From Deinococcus aerophilus (lineage in GTDB: Bacteria; Deinococcota; Deinococci; Deinococcales; Deinococcaceae), in NCBI RefSeq assembly GCF_014647075.1, contig NZ_BMOM01000007.1, forward strand, positions 1 through 64,000: a stretch of DNA of 64,000 nt, written 5' to 3'. Position 1 is the stretch's first letter, and every line of letters begins with the position of its first letter. A model generated the notes under the pieces. It saw only the letters and a program-made list of their open reading frames with translations. It searched no databases and had not been told where the DNA came from. Below, in pieces: positions 21,538-34,068 of the stretch. Both the position numbers and the translations under genes were made by a program.

Positions 21538-23211
21538 CTAAACCTGGAACACGCCTACCCGCAGGTCCTCCTGCTGGGGGTTCTGGGCACAGGCGTCCAG
21601 GGCGCGGATCAGGCGGTCGCGGGTATCGTTGGGGGGAATGATCTCATCCACCCACAGCCGCGCGGCGGCGTAGCGGGGATCGAGTTCGGTGTCGTACTTG
21701 GATTTGACCTCGTCGTACAGACGCTGCAGTTCCTCGTCGTCGGGTTCGTGCCCGGCACGTTTCAGGGCGGCGAGCTGGATGTCCAGCAGCGTTTTGGCCG
21801 CCGCGTTGCCGCTCATCACGGCGTATTTGGCGCTGGGCCACGCGAAGATGAAGCGCGGCCCGTAGGCCTTGCCGTTCATGGCGTAGTTGCCGGCCCCAAA
21901 CGATCCGCCCGTGATGATGGTGATCTTGGGAACCACGGAGTTGGACACGGCATTCACCAGCTTGGCCCCCCGGCGGATGATGCCCTCCTGTTCGGAGTCG
22001 CGGCCCACCATGAAACCGGTGACGTCACTCAGGAACACCAGCGGCACGCCCGCCTGGTTGGCGTCCAGGATGAAGCGGGCGGCCTTGTCCGCGCTGTCAC
22101 CGTAGATCACGCCGCCGACCTCAATGCGCGTCCGCAGCCCCGGCTCGCCGCCGGACTTGAGCTTCTTCTTGATGACGGTGCGCTGGTTGGCGACAAAGGC
22201 CACCGGATAGCCGCCCACCCGCGAGAACCCGCACACGATGGTCTCGCCGTATTCGGGCTTGAACTCGTGGAATTCGCCGCCGTCGGTGATGGCCGTGATC
22301 AGGTCACGCACGTCGTAGGTCTGGCCGCCCGCGAACCCCACCACCCCGGTCAGGTCGCGCCCCGACGCGGCGCGGACCTCAGCGCGGCGCCGGGCCCACG
22401 GCGCGGGGTCGCCCTGCGCGTACAGATCGGCCAGGGCGCGCACCCGCTTCAGGGCCGCGTCGTCGTCCGGCTCCTTGTAGTCCACGGTTCCTGCAATCGC
22501 GGCGTGCATGTCGGCCCCGCCGAGTTCCTCGGAGTCCACGACCTGACCGATGGCGGCGCGCACCAGCGCCGGCCCCGCGAGGTACAGCCCCGAGCCCTCG
22601 GTCATGATCAGCGTGTCGCACATCACCGGCAGGTACGCGCCGCCCGCCACGCAGTTGCCCATGATCGCCGCGATCTGCGGAATGCCCGCTGCGCTCATGC
22701 GGGCGTTCAGGTAAAAGACCCGCCCGAAGTCGTCCTGATCGGGAAAGATCTCGTCCTGCATGGGCAGGTACACGCCGGCCGAGTCCACCAGGTAGATCAC
22801 CGGCAGGTGATTCTCAAAGGCGATGGTCTGCGCGCGGATCACCTTCTTGGCGGTGATCGGGAAAAACGCGCCCGCCTTCACGGTGGCGTCGTTGGCGATG
22901 ATCATCCACGGACGGCCCGCCACCGTGCCGATGCCTGTGACCGTGCCTCCACTGGGACAGCCGCCCACGTCCTGGTACATCTCCCAGCCGGCAAAGGTCA
23001 TGAGTTCGTCGAACGGCGTGCCGTCGTCGGTGAGGCGCTGAATGCGCTCGCGGGCCGTGAGACGGTTCTTGTCGTGCTGGCGCTGCTGGGCCTTGGCGCC
23101 GCCGCCTGCACGAACCCGGCGCTGGTCGGCGTCCAGACGGGCCAGGGCCTGGGCCCAGGAGTCGGGGACAGAAGGAGTGGGCGCCGGAGCGCTGGTGTCG
23201 GTATCGGTCAT
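21538..23211 (-). CDS. acyl-CoA carboxylase, carboxyltransferase (beta) subunit
   Basis: 557 residues. Transfers CO2 from carboxybiotin to an acyl-CoA. Both crotonase-like halves are present: N-terminal IYLVDSAGVYLPMQDEIFPD and GNCVAGGAYLPVMCD, C-terminal DVTGFMVGRDSEQEGIIRRG and GGSFGAGNYAMNGKAYGPRF. The pattern is closest to methylcrotonyl-CoA carboxylase beta subunits, with propionyl-CoA carboxylase as the alternative. No biotin carboxylase/biotin carrier gene is in the window. ATG 23211 is chosen over 23265 because the -10 box and operator-like palindrome lie between them. Confidence 0.93.
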   Translation of the reverse strand: MTDTDTSAPAPTPSVPDSWAQALARLDADQRRVRAGGGAKAQQRQHDKNRLTARERIQRLTDDGTPFDELMTFAGWEMYQDVGGCPSGGTVTGIGTVAGRPWMIIANDATVKAGAFFPITAKKVIRAQTIAFENHLPVIYLVDSAGVYLPMQDEIFPDQDDFGRVFYLNARMSAAGIPQIAAIMGNCVAGGAYLPVMCDTLIMTEGSGLYLAGPALVRAAIGQVVDSEELGGADMHAAIAGTVDYKEPDDDAALKRVRALADLYAQGDPAPWARRRAEVRAASGRDLTGVVGFAGGQTYDVRDLITAITDGGEFHEFKPEYGETIVCGFSRVGGYPVAFVANQRTVIKKKLKSGGEPGLRTRIEVGGVIYGDSADKAARFILDANQAGVPLVFLSDVTGFMVGRDSEQEGIIRRGAKLVNAVSNSVVPKITIITGGSFGAGNYAMNGKAYGPRFIFAWPSAKYAVMSGNAAAKTLLDIQLAALKRAGHEPDDEELQRLYDEVKSKYDTELDPRYAAARLWVDEIIPPNDTRDRLIRALDACAQNPQQEDLRVGVFQV

Positions 23212-23222
23212 CTGTGCCCAGC

Positions 23223-23228
23223 AGTCTA
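23223..23228 (-). promoter_or_regulatory. -10 box of the carboxylase operon
   Basis: TAGACT on the minus strand, 11 nt before ATG 23211, partly covered by the palindrome at 23226-23243. Confidence 0.5.
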
Positions 23229-23243
23229 ACAAACGCCCGTTAG
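23226..23243. promoter_or_regulatory. operator-like palindrome (CTAAC-N8-GTTAG)
   Basis: CTAAC (23226-23230) and GTTAG (23239-23243) overlap the -10 box of the acyl-CoA carboxylase operon. The shape suits a TetR-family repressor of acyl-CoA degradation genes; no regulator gene is adjacent. Confidence 0.4.
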
Positions 23244-23386
23244 GGAGGGGAGCAGGCGGAGGCACAGTTCCTGCCCCGGTGCCGGACGTTCACCGCCCCC
23301 GCACCCAGCTGCGCAGAACGCCGACGCGCACCCAGGGCCTGTCTTCCTTTACTCCTGCAGCACTCCTGCAGCGCGCGAGGATGCCC

Positions 23387-23392
23387 TAGCAT
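23387..23392 (+). promoter_or_regulatory. -10 box of the CCA-adding enzyme gene
   Basis: TAGCAT, 7 nt before ATG 23400. The box overlaps an in-frame ATG at 23391. Confidence 0.6.
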
Positions 23393-23399
23393 GACCGGC

Positions 23400-24725
23400 A
23401 TGTTCCGCCGCCGCCCGCCCCTGCCGCCGTTTCCGGCGGGTGGCCTGCTGGTCGGCGGCGCGGTGCGTGACTGGCTGCGCGGGGTGGCCCCCAAGGATTT
23501 CGACTGGGTGGTGCCCGACCCCGCGGCGGCGGCGCGGGCGATGGCAGCTGTACTGGGGGGCTCGGCCTTTGCGCTGGACGAGGAGCGCGGCTACTGGCGG
23601 GTCCATCTGCCCGGCGGCGTTCAGCACGACCTCGTGCCGCGCCCGGCCGACGTGACCGACGACCTGTTGCGGCGTGACTTCACGGTGAATGCCCTGGCCG
23701 TGACCGGGGAGGGCCGGGTGCTGGATCCGGCGGGCGGACGGGCCGACCTGCGGGCGCGGCGGCTGCGCATGGTCTCGGCCGCCAACCTGCGTTCGGACCC
23801 GCTGCGGGCGTGGCGGGCGGCGCGGCTGGAAACCACGCTGGGTTTCCGGCTGGAAGCCGACACGGAAGCCGAGGTGCGCCGGGTGGCGGCGGCCCTGGCG
23901 GACGGCACGCTGAGCCCACCCGCGCCCGAGCGCGTCCGCGACGAACTGCACGCCCTGCTGACGCATCCCGGCGCGGCGCACGGCGTGCTGCGCCTGGAAG
24001 CGCTGGATCTGCTCGCGCTGAGCGTTCCGGAACTGCGCGAGGGCATCGGGCTGGAGCAGGGCGGGTTTCATCACCTGGACGTGTTTCACCACGGGGTCGA
24101 GGCGCTGCATCAGCTGCTCGCCCGCCGGCCCGATGCCCCGCTGCCGCTGCGCTGGGCGACCCTGCTGCACGACGTGGGCAAACCGCGCGCCCGCACCGTG
24201 GACCCGGAGACGGGCCGCACCCATTTTTACGGCCATGACAAGCTGGGGGCCGCCCTGGCAGCCCAGCGCCTGGGCCGCCTGAAGCTGCCCGGAGATGACG
24301 TCAGGCATGTGTCGCGCCTCATCGAGGCCCATATGGTCCCGCTGCCCGCCGGGGACCGGGAGGCCCGGCGCTTTGTTCACCGCCGCCGGGACCTGCTGCC
24401 CGACCTGCTGAGCGTGATGCTCGCCGACCGCGAGGCGGCGCGCGGCCCGAGCAGCAACGCCGCCAGCCGCCACGCCTACGCGCGTGCCATGAACCGCGTG
24501 CTGGAAGCGCTGGAGGAGCAGCCCGCCCCCCCTCCCCCACTGCTGAGCGGCCGTGAGGTGATGGCGCTGCTGGGCCTTCCTCCCGGCCCACGTGTGGGAG
24601 CGGCCCTGCGCGCCGTGAACGAGGCGGCCGCCCTGGGCGAGGTGCGGGACGCGGCGGGCGCACGGGCCTTCGTGCAGACGTGGGCGCAGACCACAACAGA
24701 CCAGAACACCGACGGCGAGGCGTGA
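23400..24725 (+). CDS. cca: tRNA nucleotidyltransferase (CCA-adding type) with HD domain
   Basis: Class II nucleotidyltransferase of 441 residues. Head/neck: [18 protein letters not shown] (GGxVRD), the metal-binding KDFDWVVPD (DxD), [11 protein letters not shown] (RRDxTxN) and [19 protein letters not shown] (seen as [11 protein letters not shown]), which are the expected motifs. An HD domain follows ([24 protein letters not shown]), giving possible phosphohydrolase activity. It adds or repairs the 3' CCA of tRNA; in some bacteria related proteins add only part of CCA, which cannot be decided here. ATG 23400 is chosen over 23391 on promoter geometry. Confidence 0.9.
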   Translation: MFRRRPPLPPFPAGGLLVGGAVRDWLRGVAPKDFDWVVPDPAAAARAMAAVLGGSAFALDEERGYWRVHLPGGVQHDLVPRPADVTDDLLRRDFTVNALAVTGEGRVLDPAGGRADLRARRLRMVSAANLRSDPLRAWRAARLETTLGFRLEADTEAEVRRVAAALADGTLSPPAPERVRDELHALLTHPGAAHGVLRLEALDLLALSVPELREGIGLEQGGFHHLDVFHHGVEALHQLLARRPDAPLPLRWATLLHDVGKPRARTVDPETGRTHFYGHDKLGAALAAQRLGRLKLPGDDVRHVSRLIEAHMVPLPAGDREARRFVHRRRDLLPDLLSVMLADREAARGPSSNAASRHAYARAMNRVLEALEEQPAPPPPLLSGREVMALLGLPPGPRVGAALRAVNEAAALGEVRDAAGARAFVQTWAQTTTDQNTDGEA

Positions 24726-24750
24726 ACGAACCCTGTCAGGCCGGCTGGGC

Positions 24751-24756
24751 TATGCT
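24751..24756 (+). promoter_or_regulatory. -10 box of the GH13 gene
   Basis: TATGCT, 9 nt before ATG 24766. Confidence 0.5.
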
Positions 24757-24765
24757 GCGCGCGCC

Positions 24766-26247
<1,482 letters not shown>

Positions 26248-26409
26248 GCGCCCGCAGGCCCCCACCTGCTCCGCAGCTTCAGAGCAGCCCCCCTGAGCGG
26301 CCCCTGCCTGCCAGACGCAGGCGGACCGTCGGGGGCGGCTTCCCGCCCGCACACCTTTAACCCTCATTTGCTGCGCCTTTGGTGTGATGAGGCGCTCATG
26401 CTGCCCGCC

Positions 26410-26415
26410 TATCCT
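26410..26415 (+). promoter_or_regulatory. -10 box of the PBP operon
   Basis: TATCCT, 6 nt before ATG 26422. Confidence 0.6.
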
Positions 26416-26421
26416 TTACCG

Positions 26422-26703
26422 ATGAGTTTCGTGCGCAAACCCCGTCCGTATTCCTCGGGCCTGCCGTCCGTGGGGCTGCCGACCGCCGCTGCGCCCGTGA
26501 CGCGTGAGAAGGTGAGGCCTGCTCCACGGCTTCGCCGGTCTGGCCCCCGGGGCGGCGTGACCTGGGCCGGAGCAGTCAGCGCGCTGGCCGCGCTGGGAAC
26601 CGTGCTGATCCTGCTCGTGGGCGTCTCGGGACTGTGGAACAGTGTGGCGCGCGACTGGCAGTTCCGCTCGGCGGCTGAGGGCGTCGTGGATGCGGCGCGC
26701 TGA
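26422..26703 (+). CDS. small single-pass membrane protein upstream of a PBP
   Basis: 93 residues. A basic N-terminal half (MSFVRKPRPYSSG, APRLRRSGPRGG), one membrane helix (VSALAALGTVLILLVGVSGLW) and a short external tail. The start is fixed by the -10 box; the longer frame from 26368 runs through that box. It overlaps or abuts the PBP gene, depending on that gene's start. A role as a PBP partner is inferred from position only. Confidence 0.65.
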   Translation: MSFVRKPRPYSSGLPSVGLPTAAAPVTREKVRPAPRLRRSGPRGGVTWAGAVSALAALGTVLILLVGVSGLWNSVARDWQFRSAAEGVVDAAR

Positions 26704-28828
26704 GCGCCGGGCCATGACCTTCTGGCGCAACCCCTGGCCGCGCACTCCCTTCGTGCGGCGAAAGCGGGGGCGCTGGACCCTGAGCCGCGTGCTGCGCGCC
26801 GGGCTGGCGACGGTGGGTGCCCTCACCCTGGGCATGATCGGGCTGGGGGTGGCGGGAGCGTGGAGCACCGGGGCCTTCGGGCGGGTCTGGAACCTGCGCT
26901 CGGAACTGCGCCCCATCGAGGTGCAGGACCGCCGCGGCGCACCGCTGGGCGTGATCGACCACTGCCGCGAGGACCAGACCACCAACGCCGTGCCGTGCCG
27001 CGAGTCCTTGAGCGTGCCGCTGACAGGGGTGTCGCAGGCGTTCTTGCTCGCGTATGTCGCCAAGGAGGACGTGCGCTTCTTCTCGCATGTCGGGGTGGAC
27101 CTCGGGCGGCTGCCGCGCGCCCTGCTCAGCGGCGCGGGCGGCAGCACCCTGACCATGCAGCTGCTGAAGAACAACGTGCTCGCCGGACACTTCGACTATG
27201 ACACCCACCGGCGCGGTATGGGCCTGGTCCTGACCCGCAAGGCCACCGAGTTCGTGCTGGCTCCGCTGGTGACGTGGCGCTACGGACGGCGCGAGGTTCT
27301 GGCCATGAGCGTCAACAGCCTGCCGTGGATCGGCATTGGTCAGCGCAAGGGCGTGTACGACGCGGCGCGGGCGGTGTTCGGCGTGGACCCGGCGGACCTC
27401 ACGCTGGCGCAGAGCGCCTTTCTGGTAGGCCTGCTGCCCGCGCCGGGGCGCTATCTGGTCTCGGAGGCCACGCCGCCCGAGACCGCCACCGCACGCTTTC
27501 GCTGGATGCGCAGCCAGCAGCTGCTCACGCTGAACATCCTGCGCTCGCACGGGCTGATCTCGGAAAACGACCGCCTTGCGGCGGCCTCGGTGCCGCTGCA
27601 GCCCCGGCTGTGGCGCACCGAGTATGCAGGCAGCGGCAGCGACCTGCGGGTGGTGAGCGCGGCGCGCAACCCCGATTACCGCAACGCCCCCGAGCCGGTG
27701 TGGGCCATGCAGGAACTCGTCCGGCGCGAACTGCGCGCTGCGGGACTGAATCCCAGCCGGGTGGGCCGGGTGGTGCTCACCATTGACGCCGGGGCCCAGG
27801 CCGCGCTGGTGCGGCGCGTGAGCGGCGAGGGCGCCACCGGCACGCGCCCGCCGGGCATCGCCGAGGGTGCGGCGGTCGTGGACGTGCGCGGCGGCGGCAT
27901 CGTGGCGCTGGCGAGCAGCACCGGCGGTGGCGAGAGCAGCGAGCCCGGACGGCAGTGGGCCGTCTCCGCGCAGCGCCCGGTGGCGAGCACGGTCAAGCCG
28001 CTGCTGTACGCCACCGCCTTTGGCAGCGGCGACGCGGCGTCCCTGACCCAGCTCAGCACCTTCACCGACGGGCCCACCCGCTACGGCTCCCGGGCCATCG
28101 GCAACAATTCCGGCACCTTTCTGGGCCGCGCCGTCACCGTGCGCGAGGCCAATGCCCGCAGCCTCAACACCGTGGCCGTGCAGGTGGGCACCGCGCGCGA
28201 GGCGGCGCTGCGCCGGGTGCTCGCGGGCGTGGGGTACCGGGAAGACCCCGCCAACCGTTCCAGCCCGGCGCTGGGCACCTACCGCGCCGCGCCGCTGACG
28301 GTGGCGGCCGCCTACGCCAGCTTTGCGAACGGCGGAACGCTGTGCAGGGCACACCTGCTGGCCGAGGTGTATGGCCTCGGCGGTCAGCCGTTGCCGCTGC
28401 CCCGCCCGGAGTGTCAGCCGCTGTGGGACCCGGTGGTGGCCTACGAGACCTTCGATCTCCTCACCGGCGCGGTCAATGACGCCGCCGGACACGTGCCCTT
28501 TCTGCGCCCCAGCTTCCTGCAGCGCCTGAGCGGCAAGGCCATGCCACTGGGGGCCAAGTCCGGCACCACCGACGACATCAACGACACGTGGTGTGCGGGC
28601 GTGACCCCCCAGTACGCCATGGCGGTCTGGATCGGCGACCCGGACGGCCGCCAGAGCGTGCCCGTGGACCTGTACCGCCAGCAGGCGGCCTGCCGCGAGA
28701 TCGGGCTGCTGCGCGATTTGCCGCATGACCTGCGGGAGGTCGCCGTGCCCCCCGGCGTCACGCGGACCGGCGGCGTGGCGCTGCCCCTACCGGGCCTGAA
28801 TCCGAAAAATCCGGTACCCCCGGGATAG
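26690..28828 (+). CDS. class A penicillin-binding protein (PBP1-type)
   Basis: 712 residues from ATG 26690 (ATG 26714 is an alternative). Cell-wall synthase: one N-terminal membrane helix, a GT51 glycosyltransferase domain (AKEDVRFFSHVGVDLGRLPR with the catalytic Glu, GGSTLTMQLLKN) and a transpeptidase domain with ASTVKPLLYATAF (SxxK serine), SLNTVAVQV (SxN) and KSGTTDD (KTG-type box). All three transpeptidase motifs are present, so it should be active. Polymerises glycan strands and cross-links peptides in the periplasm. GAGG lies 9 nt before 26690. Downstream is the VWA gene after a short gap. Confidence 0.92.
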   Translation: MRRAERRAMTFWRNPWPRTPFVRRKRGRWTLSRVLRAGLATVGALTLGMIGLGVAGAWSTGAFGRVWNLRSELRPIEVQDRRGAPLGVIDHCREDQTTNAVPCRESLSVPLTGVSQAFLLAYVAKEDVRFFSHVGVDLGRLPRALLSGAGGSTLTMQLLKNNVLAGHFDYDTHRRGMGLVLTRKATEFVLAPLVTWRYGRREVLAMSVNSLPWIGIGQRKGVYDAARAVFGVDPADLTLAQSAFLVGLLPAPGRYLVSEATPPETATARFRWMRSQQLLTLNILRSHGLISENDRLAAASVPLQPRLWRTEYAGSGSDLRVVSAARNPDYRNAPEPVWAMQELVRRELRAAGLNPSRVGRVVLTIDAGAQAALVRRVSGEGATGTRPPGIAEGAAVVDVRGGGIVALASSTGGGESSEPGRQWAVSAQRPVASTVKPLLYATAFGSGDAASLTQLSTFTDGPTRYGSRAIGNNSGTFLGRAVTVREANARSLNTVAVQVGTAREAALRRVLAGVGYREDPANRSSPALGTYRAAPLTVAAAYASFANGGTLCRAHLLAEVYGLGGQPLPLPRPECQPLWDPVVAYETFDLLTGAVNDAAGHVPFLRPSFLQRLSGKAMPLGAKSGTTDDINDTWCAGVTPQYAMAVWIGDPDGRQSVPVDLYRQQAACREIGLLRDLPHDLREVAVPPGVTRTGGVALPLPGLNPKNPVPPG

Positions 28829-28852
28829 GGCGGTATGCCCCCGCGTCCCTAC

Positions 28853-28858
28853 TAAATT
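28853..28858 (+). promoter_or_regulatory. possible -10 box of the VWA gene
   Basis: TAAATT, about 38 nt before ATG 28897, which has AAGGAG 6 nt upstream. No clear -35 box. Confidence 0.3.
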
Positions 28859-28896
28859 AACCCCACCCTTTCCCCCTTTCCTCCAAGGAGCCCTTC

Positions 28897-29592
28897 ATGC
28901 CCCCTCTTTCCTTTCTGAGCCTGCTGCCCCTGCTGACCCCCGTGCCCATGAGCGCGGCAAACATGCTGGGCCTGAGCACGCCGCCGCTGCACCTTGTGGT
29001 GGCGGTGGACATGACCGGCAGCAGCAAGAATCCGGCCTTCCAGTACGCCGCGCAGGCCCGGCTGCTCGCCCAGAGCGTGATGCTCAACCAGCTGCGCTCC
29101 GGCGACACCCTGAGCCTGTTGCGGGTGTGCGGCGGCGTGCAGACGGTGGCGGATTTCAGGTTCCAGTCCAAGAACGGTGCCCGTCTGAGCAAGGCCGACA
29201 TCCTGCGCTACACCGACGCCCTGACCCAGCCGTGCAGCGGGCGCGGCAGCGCCATTACGGCGGCCCTGAGCAAGGCGAGCACGCTGACGGCGCGCACCGC
29301 CGGCGTGGGCGACGTGGTGGTGCTGTTCACCGACGGCGCGCTCGCCGATGATCCGGCACGCGCCAAACTGGGCGGCATCTTTGGCAAGCTGCTGGGCAGC
29401 AAGGACCTGCGCGGCGTGTTTCTGGCGGGTCTCAGCCCGGAAAAGGACAAAAACGGCGACTCCATCCGCGACGGCTTCGTGAAGACGCTGGGCAAGGCGG
29501 GAGAGGACGCGCGCGTGCTGACGGCGGGAGCCTACGACCTGAACAACGTCTACCCGACCTTCGCGGCCACCGTGAACAAGGCCCGGAAATAA
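28897..29592 (+). CDS. secreted VWA-like protein
   Basis: 231 residues. A hydrophobic start (MPPLSFLSLLPLLTPVPMSA) acts as a signal peptide or anchor. A von Willebrand A fold follows: LVVAVDMTGSSKNPAF carries a DxTxS-type metal site, GRGSAITAALSKAS the threonine region, and VVVLFTDGALADDP the FTDG edge. Two cysteines (RVCGGV, QPCSGRG) may pair. The next gene starts 4 bp after its stop, so the two form a unit. Ligand unknown. Confidence 0.8.
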   Translation: MPPLSFLSLLPLLTPVPMSAANMLGLSTPPLHLVVAVDMTGSSKNPAFQYAAQARLLAQSVMLNQLRSGDTLSLLRVCGGVQTVADFRFQSKNGARLSKADILRYTDALTQPCSGRGSAITAALSKASTLTARTAGVGDVVVLFTDGALADDPARAKLGGIFGKLLGSKDLRGVFLAGLSPEKDKNGDSIRDGFVKTLGKAGEDARVLTAGAYDLNNVYPTFAATVNKARK

Positions 29593-29596
29593 CCGG

Positions 29597-31000
<1,404 letters not shown>

Positions 31001-31012
31001 GGCCGCGCCCCG

Positions 31013-31927
<915 letters not shown>

Positions 31928-31952
31928 GGCCTTTCCCCCACGCGCCTACCCC

Positions 31953-32705
31953 TCATGTGCGCGGCCCCAACCGGCGCCACACCACCACGGTGGCCCCCAC
32001 GGTCAGCAGCAGACCCAGGCCGCCCAGCACCGCGAGGACGATCACCGGCCACTCGCGCGTCTCGCCTACCGGGGCCAGGGTGTCGTCACTGAAGGCCCGC
32101 ACGTCCCCCGCCGGGGCCAGCACGTCAACCGGGGTGGGCGCTCCTGCCCGCCCGGCCTGCAGGGCCGTGGGTACGGTGTCGGTGGAGGGCCGCAGCACTC
32201 CAGCGGCCGACAGGGGCGTGTAGACGCTGCTCGTGACCCAGTAGCCGTAATTTCCGGCGGGCACGTCGGTGTCGATGACCAGACTGGTGCCCTCCACCCG
32301 CACGGTCGGCGCCGGCAGGCTCTGGGCCGTCTGGTCCGGCTGCACGCGTTCCAGGGTGCTGCCAAAGCCCGTGACCCGCAGATGGTACTGCCAGCCCACG
32401 CCGTTGCGGGTCCGCAGGCCGGTGTCGGCGAGCACCTGCTGCCCGCCGGGCCCGGTCTTGATGAAGATGTCGGTGACGCCGGCCGAGAATCCCGACGGCG
32501 CGTTCCACGGATTGCCGATCTGCCCGAAATCCACCGTGAAGCGCATGGTCTTGCCGCTCACCTCGGCGCGGAAGGACCGCAGGTCCAGGGCGTCGGCGCT
32601 GAGGGCCGGACGGCGCGGCAGCACGTACCCGCCGTCCCCACGCGCGTCGCCCGCCGGATCGGGAATGATGAGCAGGGCGGCGGTCAGGAGCGGCAGGAGC
32701 GGCAC
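31953..32705 (-). CDS. membrane-anchored glucodextranase-C/DOMON-like protein
   Basis: 250 residues. Signal peptide ([14 protein letters not shown]), then a beta domain opening [20 protein letters not shown] and continuing [28 protein letters not shown], which is the pattern of the C-terminal binding module of glucodextranases/pullulanases. A single C-terminal helix ([20 protein letters not shown]) anchors it with a basic tail. No catalytic domain, so it probably binds carbohydrate at the cell surface or serves as a receptor. GTG start, leaderless. Confidence 0.82.
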   Translation of the reverse strand: MPLLPLLTAALLIIPDPAGDARGDGGYVLPRRPALSADALDLRSFRAEVSGKTMRFTVDFGQIGNPWNAPSGFSAGVTDIFIKTGPGGQQVLADTGLRTRNGVGWQYHLRVTGFGSTLERVQPDQTAQSLPAPTVRVEGTSLVIDTDVPAGNYGYWVTSSVYTPLSAAGVLRPSTDTVPTALQAGRAGAPTPVDVLAPAGDVRAFSDDTLAPVGETREWPVIVLAVLGGLGLLLTVGATVVVWRRLGPRT

Positions 32706-32712
32706 GCGCGCC

Positions 32713-32718
32713 AGTATA
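32713..32718 (-). promoter_or_regulatory. -10 box of the DOMON-like gene
   Basis: TATACT on the minus strand, 7 nt before the GTG at 32705. Confidence 0.65.
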
Positions 32719-32765
32719 GGTTCACGCGGTGGGCCGGGGCGAACTGTGGCCCGCCCGGCTCCCGG

Positions 32766-33857
32766 CTACAACCGCACCAGATCGTCGCGGTGGACCGCCT
32801 CGGGACCGTAGGTGTAGCCCAGCAGCGCTTCGATCTCCCGCGAGTGGTGCCCGGCAATGCGCCCCAGGTCGCCCGAGGCGTAGCGCGCCAGCCCGCGGCC
32901 CACCTCCGCACCGTCCGGGGCGAGCAGGCGAATCGTCTGGCCGCGCCGGAATTCGCCCTCCACCGTCCGGATGCCGGCAGGCAGCAGGCTGCCCCCCCGC
33001 TCGCGGACCGCCCGCGCCGCGCCGTCGTCCAGGTGGACCCGGCCGGGGGCGGTCTCGGCCAGAATCCAGCGCTTGCGGGCTTCCAGACGCGACCCCGCCG
33101 CCTGGAAACGGGTGCCCAGCGCCTCGCCTCCCACAATGCGCGCCAGGGCGTCGGGAGCGTCGCCCGGCGCAATCACCACCGGGGTGCCGGCGCGGGTGGC
33201 GATCTCGGCGGCCTGAATCTTGGTGTGCATGCCCCCGGTGCCCCGGTGAGATCCCGCGCCCCCGGCCAGCGCCCAGATCTCGGGCGTTACACGCTCGACC
33301 ACCGGAATCAGCGTGGCGTGGGGGTCCACGCGCGGATCGGCGGTGTACAGGCCCGGCGCGTCGGTGAGAATCACGAGCAGATCGGCGTCCACGAGGTTCG
33401 CCACGAAGGCCGACAGCGTGTCGTTGTCTCCCACCTTGATCTGCTCCAGTGCCACCGCGTCGTTCTCGTTGATCACCGGCAGCACGTCCCGGCTCAGGCA
33501 GGCGTCCAGGGTGGTGCGGGCATTCAGGTAGCGCGTGCGGTCGCGGAAATCGTCGGCGGTGAGCAGCACCTGCGCGACCGTCACGCCGTACAGCTCGGCG
33601 AGCACGGCGTAGGTGTGCATCAGGCGGCCCTGTCCCACCGCCGCGAGCAGCTGTTTTTCGGCCAGCGTGCGGTCACGCGGCGGAAAGCCCAGCGCTTCCC
33701 AGCCGGCGAGCACCGCGCCGCTGCTGACGAGCACGACCGTGTGCCCGGCGGCGCGCACCGCCACCAGCGAGCGCATCAGGTCCACCATGCGCGGCCGACT
33801 GAGGCGGTCGCCGCCCGCCGTGAGAACGCTTGTGCCCAGTTTCAAGACCACCCGCAT
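32766..33857 (-). CDS. proB: glutamate 5-kinase with PUA domain
   Basis: First step of proline synthesis: phosphorylates glutamate to gamma-glutamyl phosphate with ATP. 363 residues. The N-terminal amino-acid kinase domain shows MRVVLKLGTSVLTAGGDRLS, VLVSSGAVLAG, NENDAVALEQIKVGDNDTLS and the GTGGMHTKIQAAEIA motif. The C-terminal ~80 residues form a PUA domain (RVHLDDGAARAVRERGGSLL). A longer frame to 34040 is rejected because the -10 box lies inside it. proA is not adjacent. Confidence 0.96.
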   Translation of the reverse strand: MRVVLKLGTSVLTAGGDRLSRPRMVDLMRSLVAVRAAGHTVVLVSSGAVLAGWEALGFPPRDRTLAEKQLLAAVGQGRLMHTYAVLAELYGVTVAQVLLTADDFRDRTRYLNARTTLDACLSRDVLPVINENDAVALEQIKVGDNDTLSAFVANLVDADLLVILTDAPGLYTADPRVDPHATLIPVVERVTPEIWALAGGAGSHRGTGGMHTKIQAAEIATRAGTPVVIAPGDAPDALARIVGGEALGTRFQAAGSRLEARKRWILAETAPGRVHLDDGAARAVRERGGSLLPAGIRTVEGEFRRGQTIRLLAPDGAEVGRGLARYASGDLGRIAGHHSREIEALLGYTYGPEAVHRDDLVRL

Positions 33858-33864
33858 GGGGCGC

Positions 33865-33870
33865 AGGATA
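33865..33870 (-). promoter_or_regulatory. -10 box of proB
   Basis: TATCCT on the minus strand, 7 nt before the ATG at 33857. Confidence 0.65.
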
Positions 33871-33960
33871 GTGCGCCGTGACCGCGCGGGTCGGGGCCAG
33901 CCTCGACAGCCCCGCACCGTTGAGTTCCACAGCCGACGCGCCGCACAATAGAGACACGTC

Positions 33961-33996
33961 CCCCCCTCCTGCCCCTCTCCCCCCTCCTGCCCGTCT
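33961..33996. repeat. tandem 18-bp pyrimidine-rich repeat
   Basis: Two 18-bp units (33961-33978, 33979-33996) differ at one base, and a partial third unit follows. It lies between divergent proB and the secreted repeat-protein gene. Confidence 0.5.
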
Positions 33997-34068
33997 CCCG
34001 ACTCCTGACGTTGCCCCCTTTGCCCGTTCCAGCCCTGCATTTCCCGTGCCCCGCTTCAAGGAGCCTGC

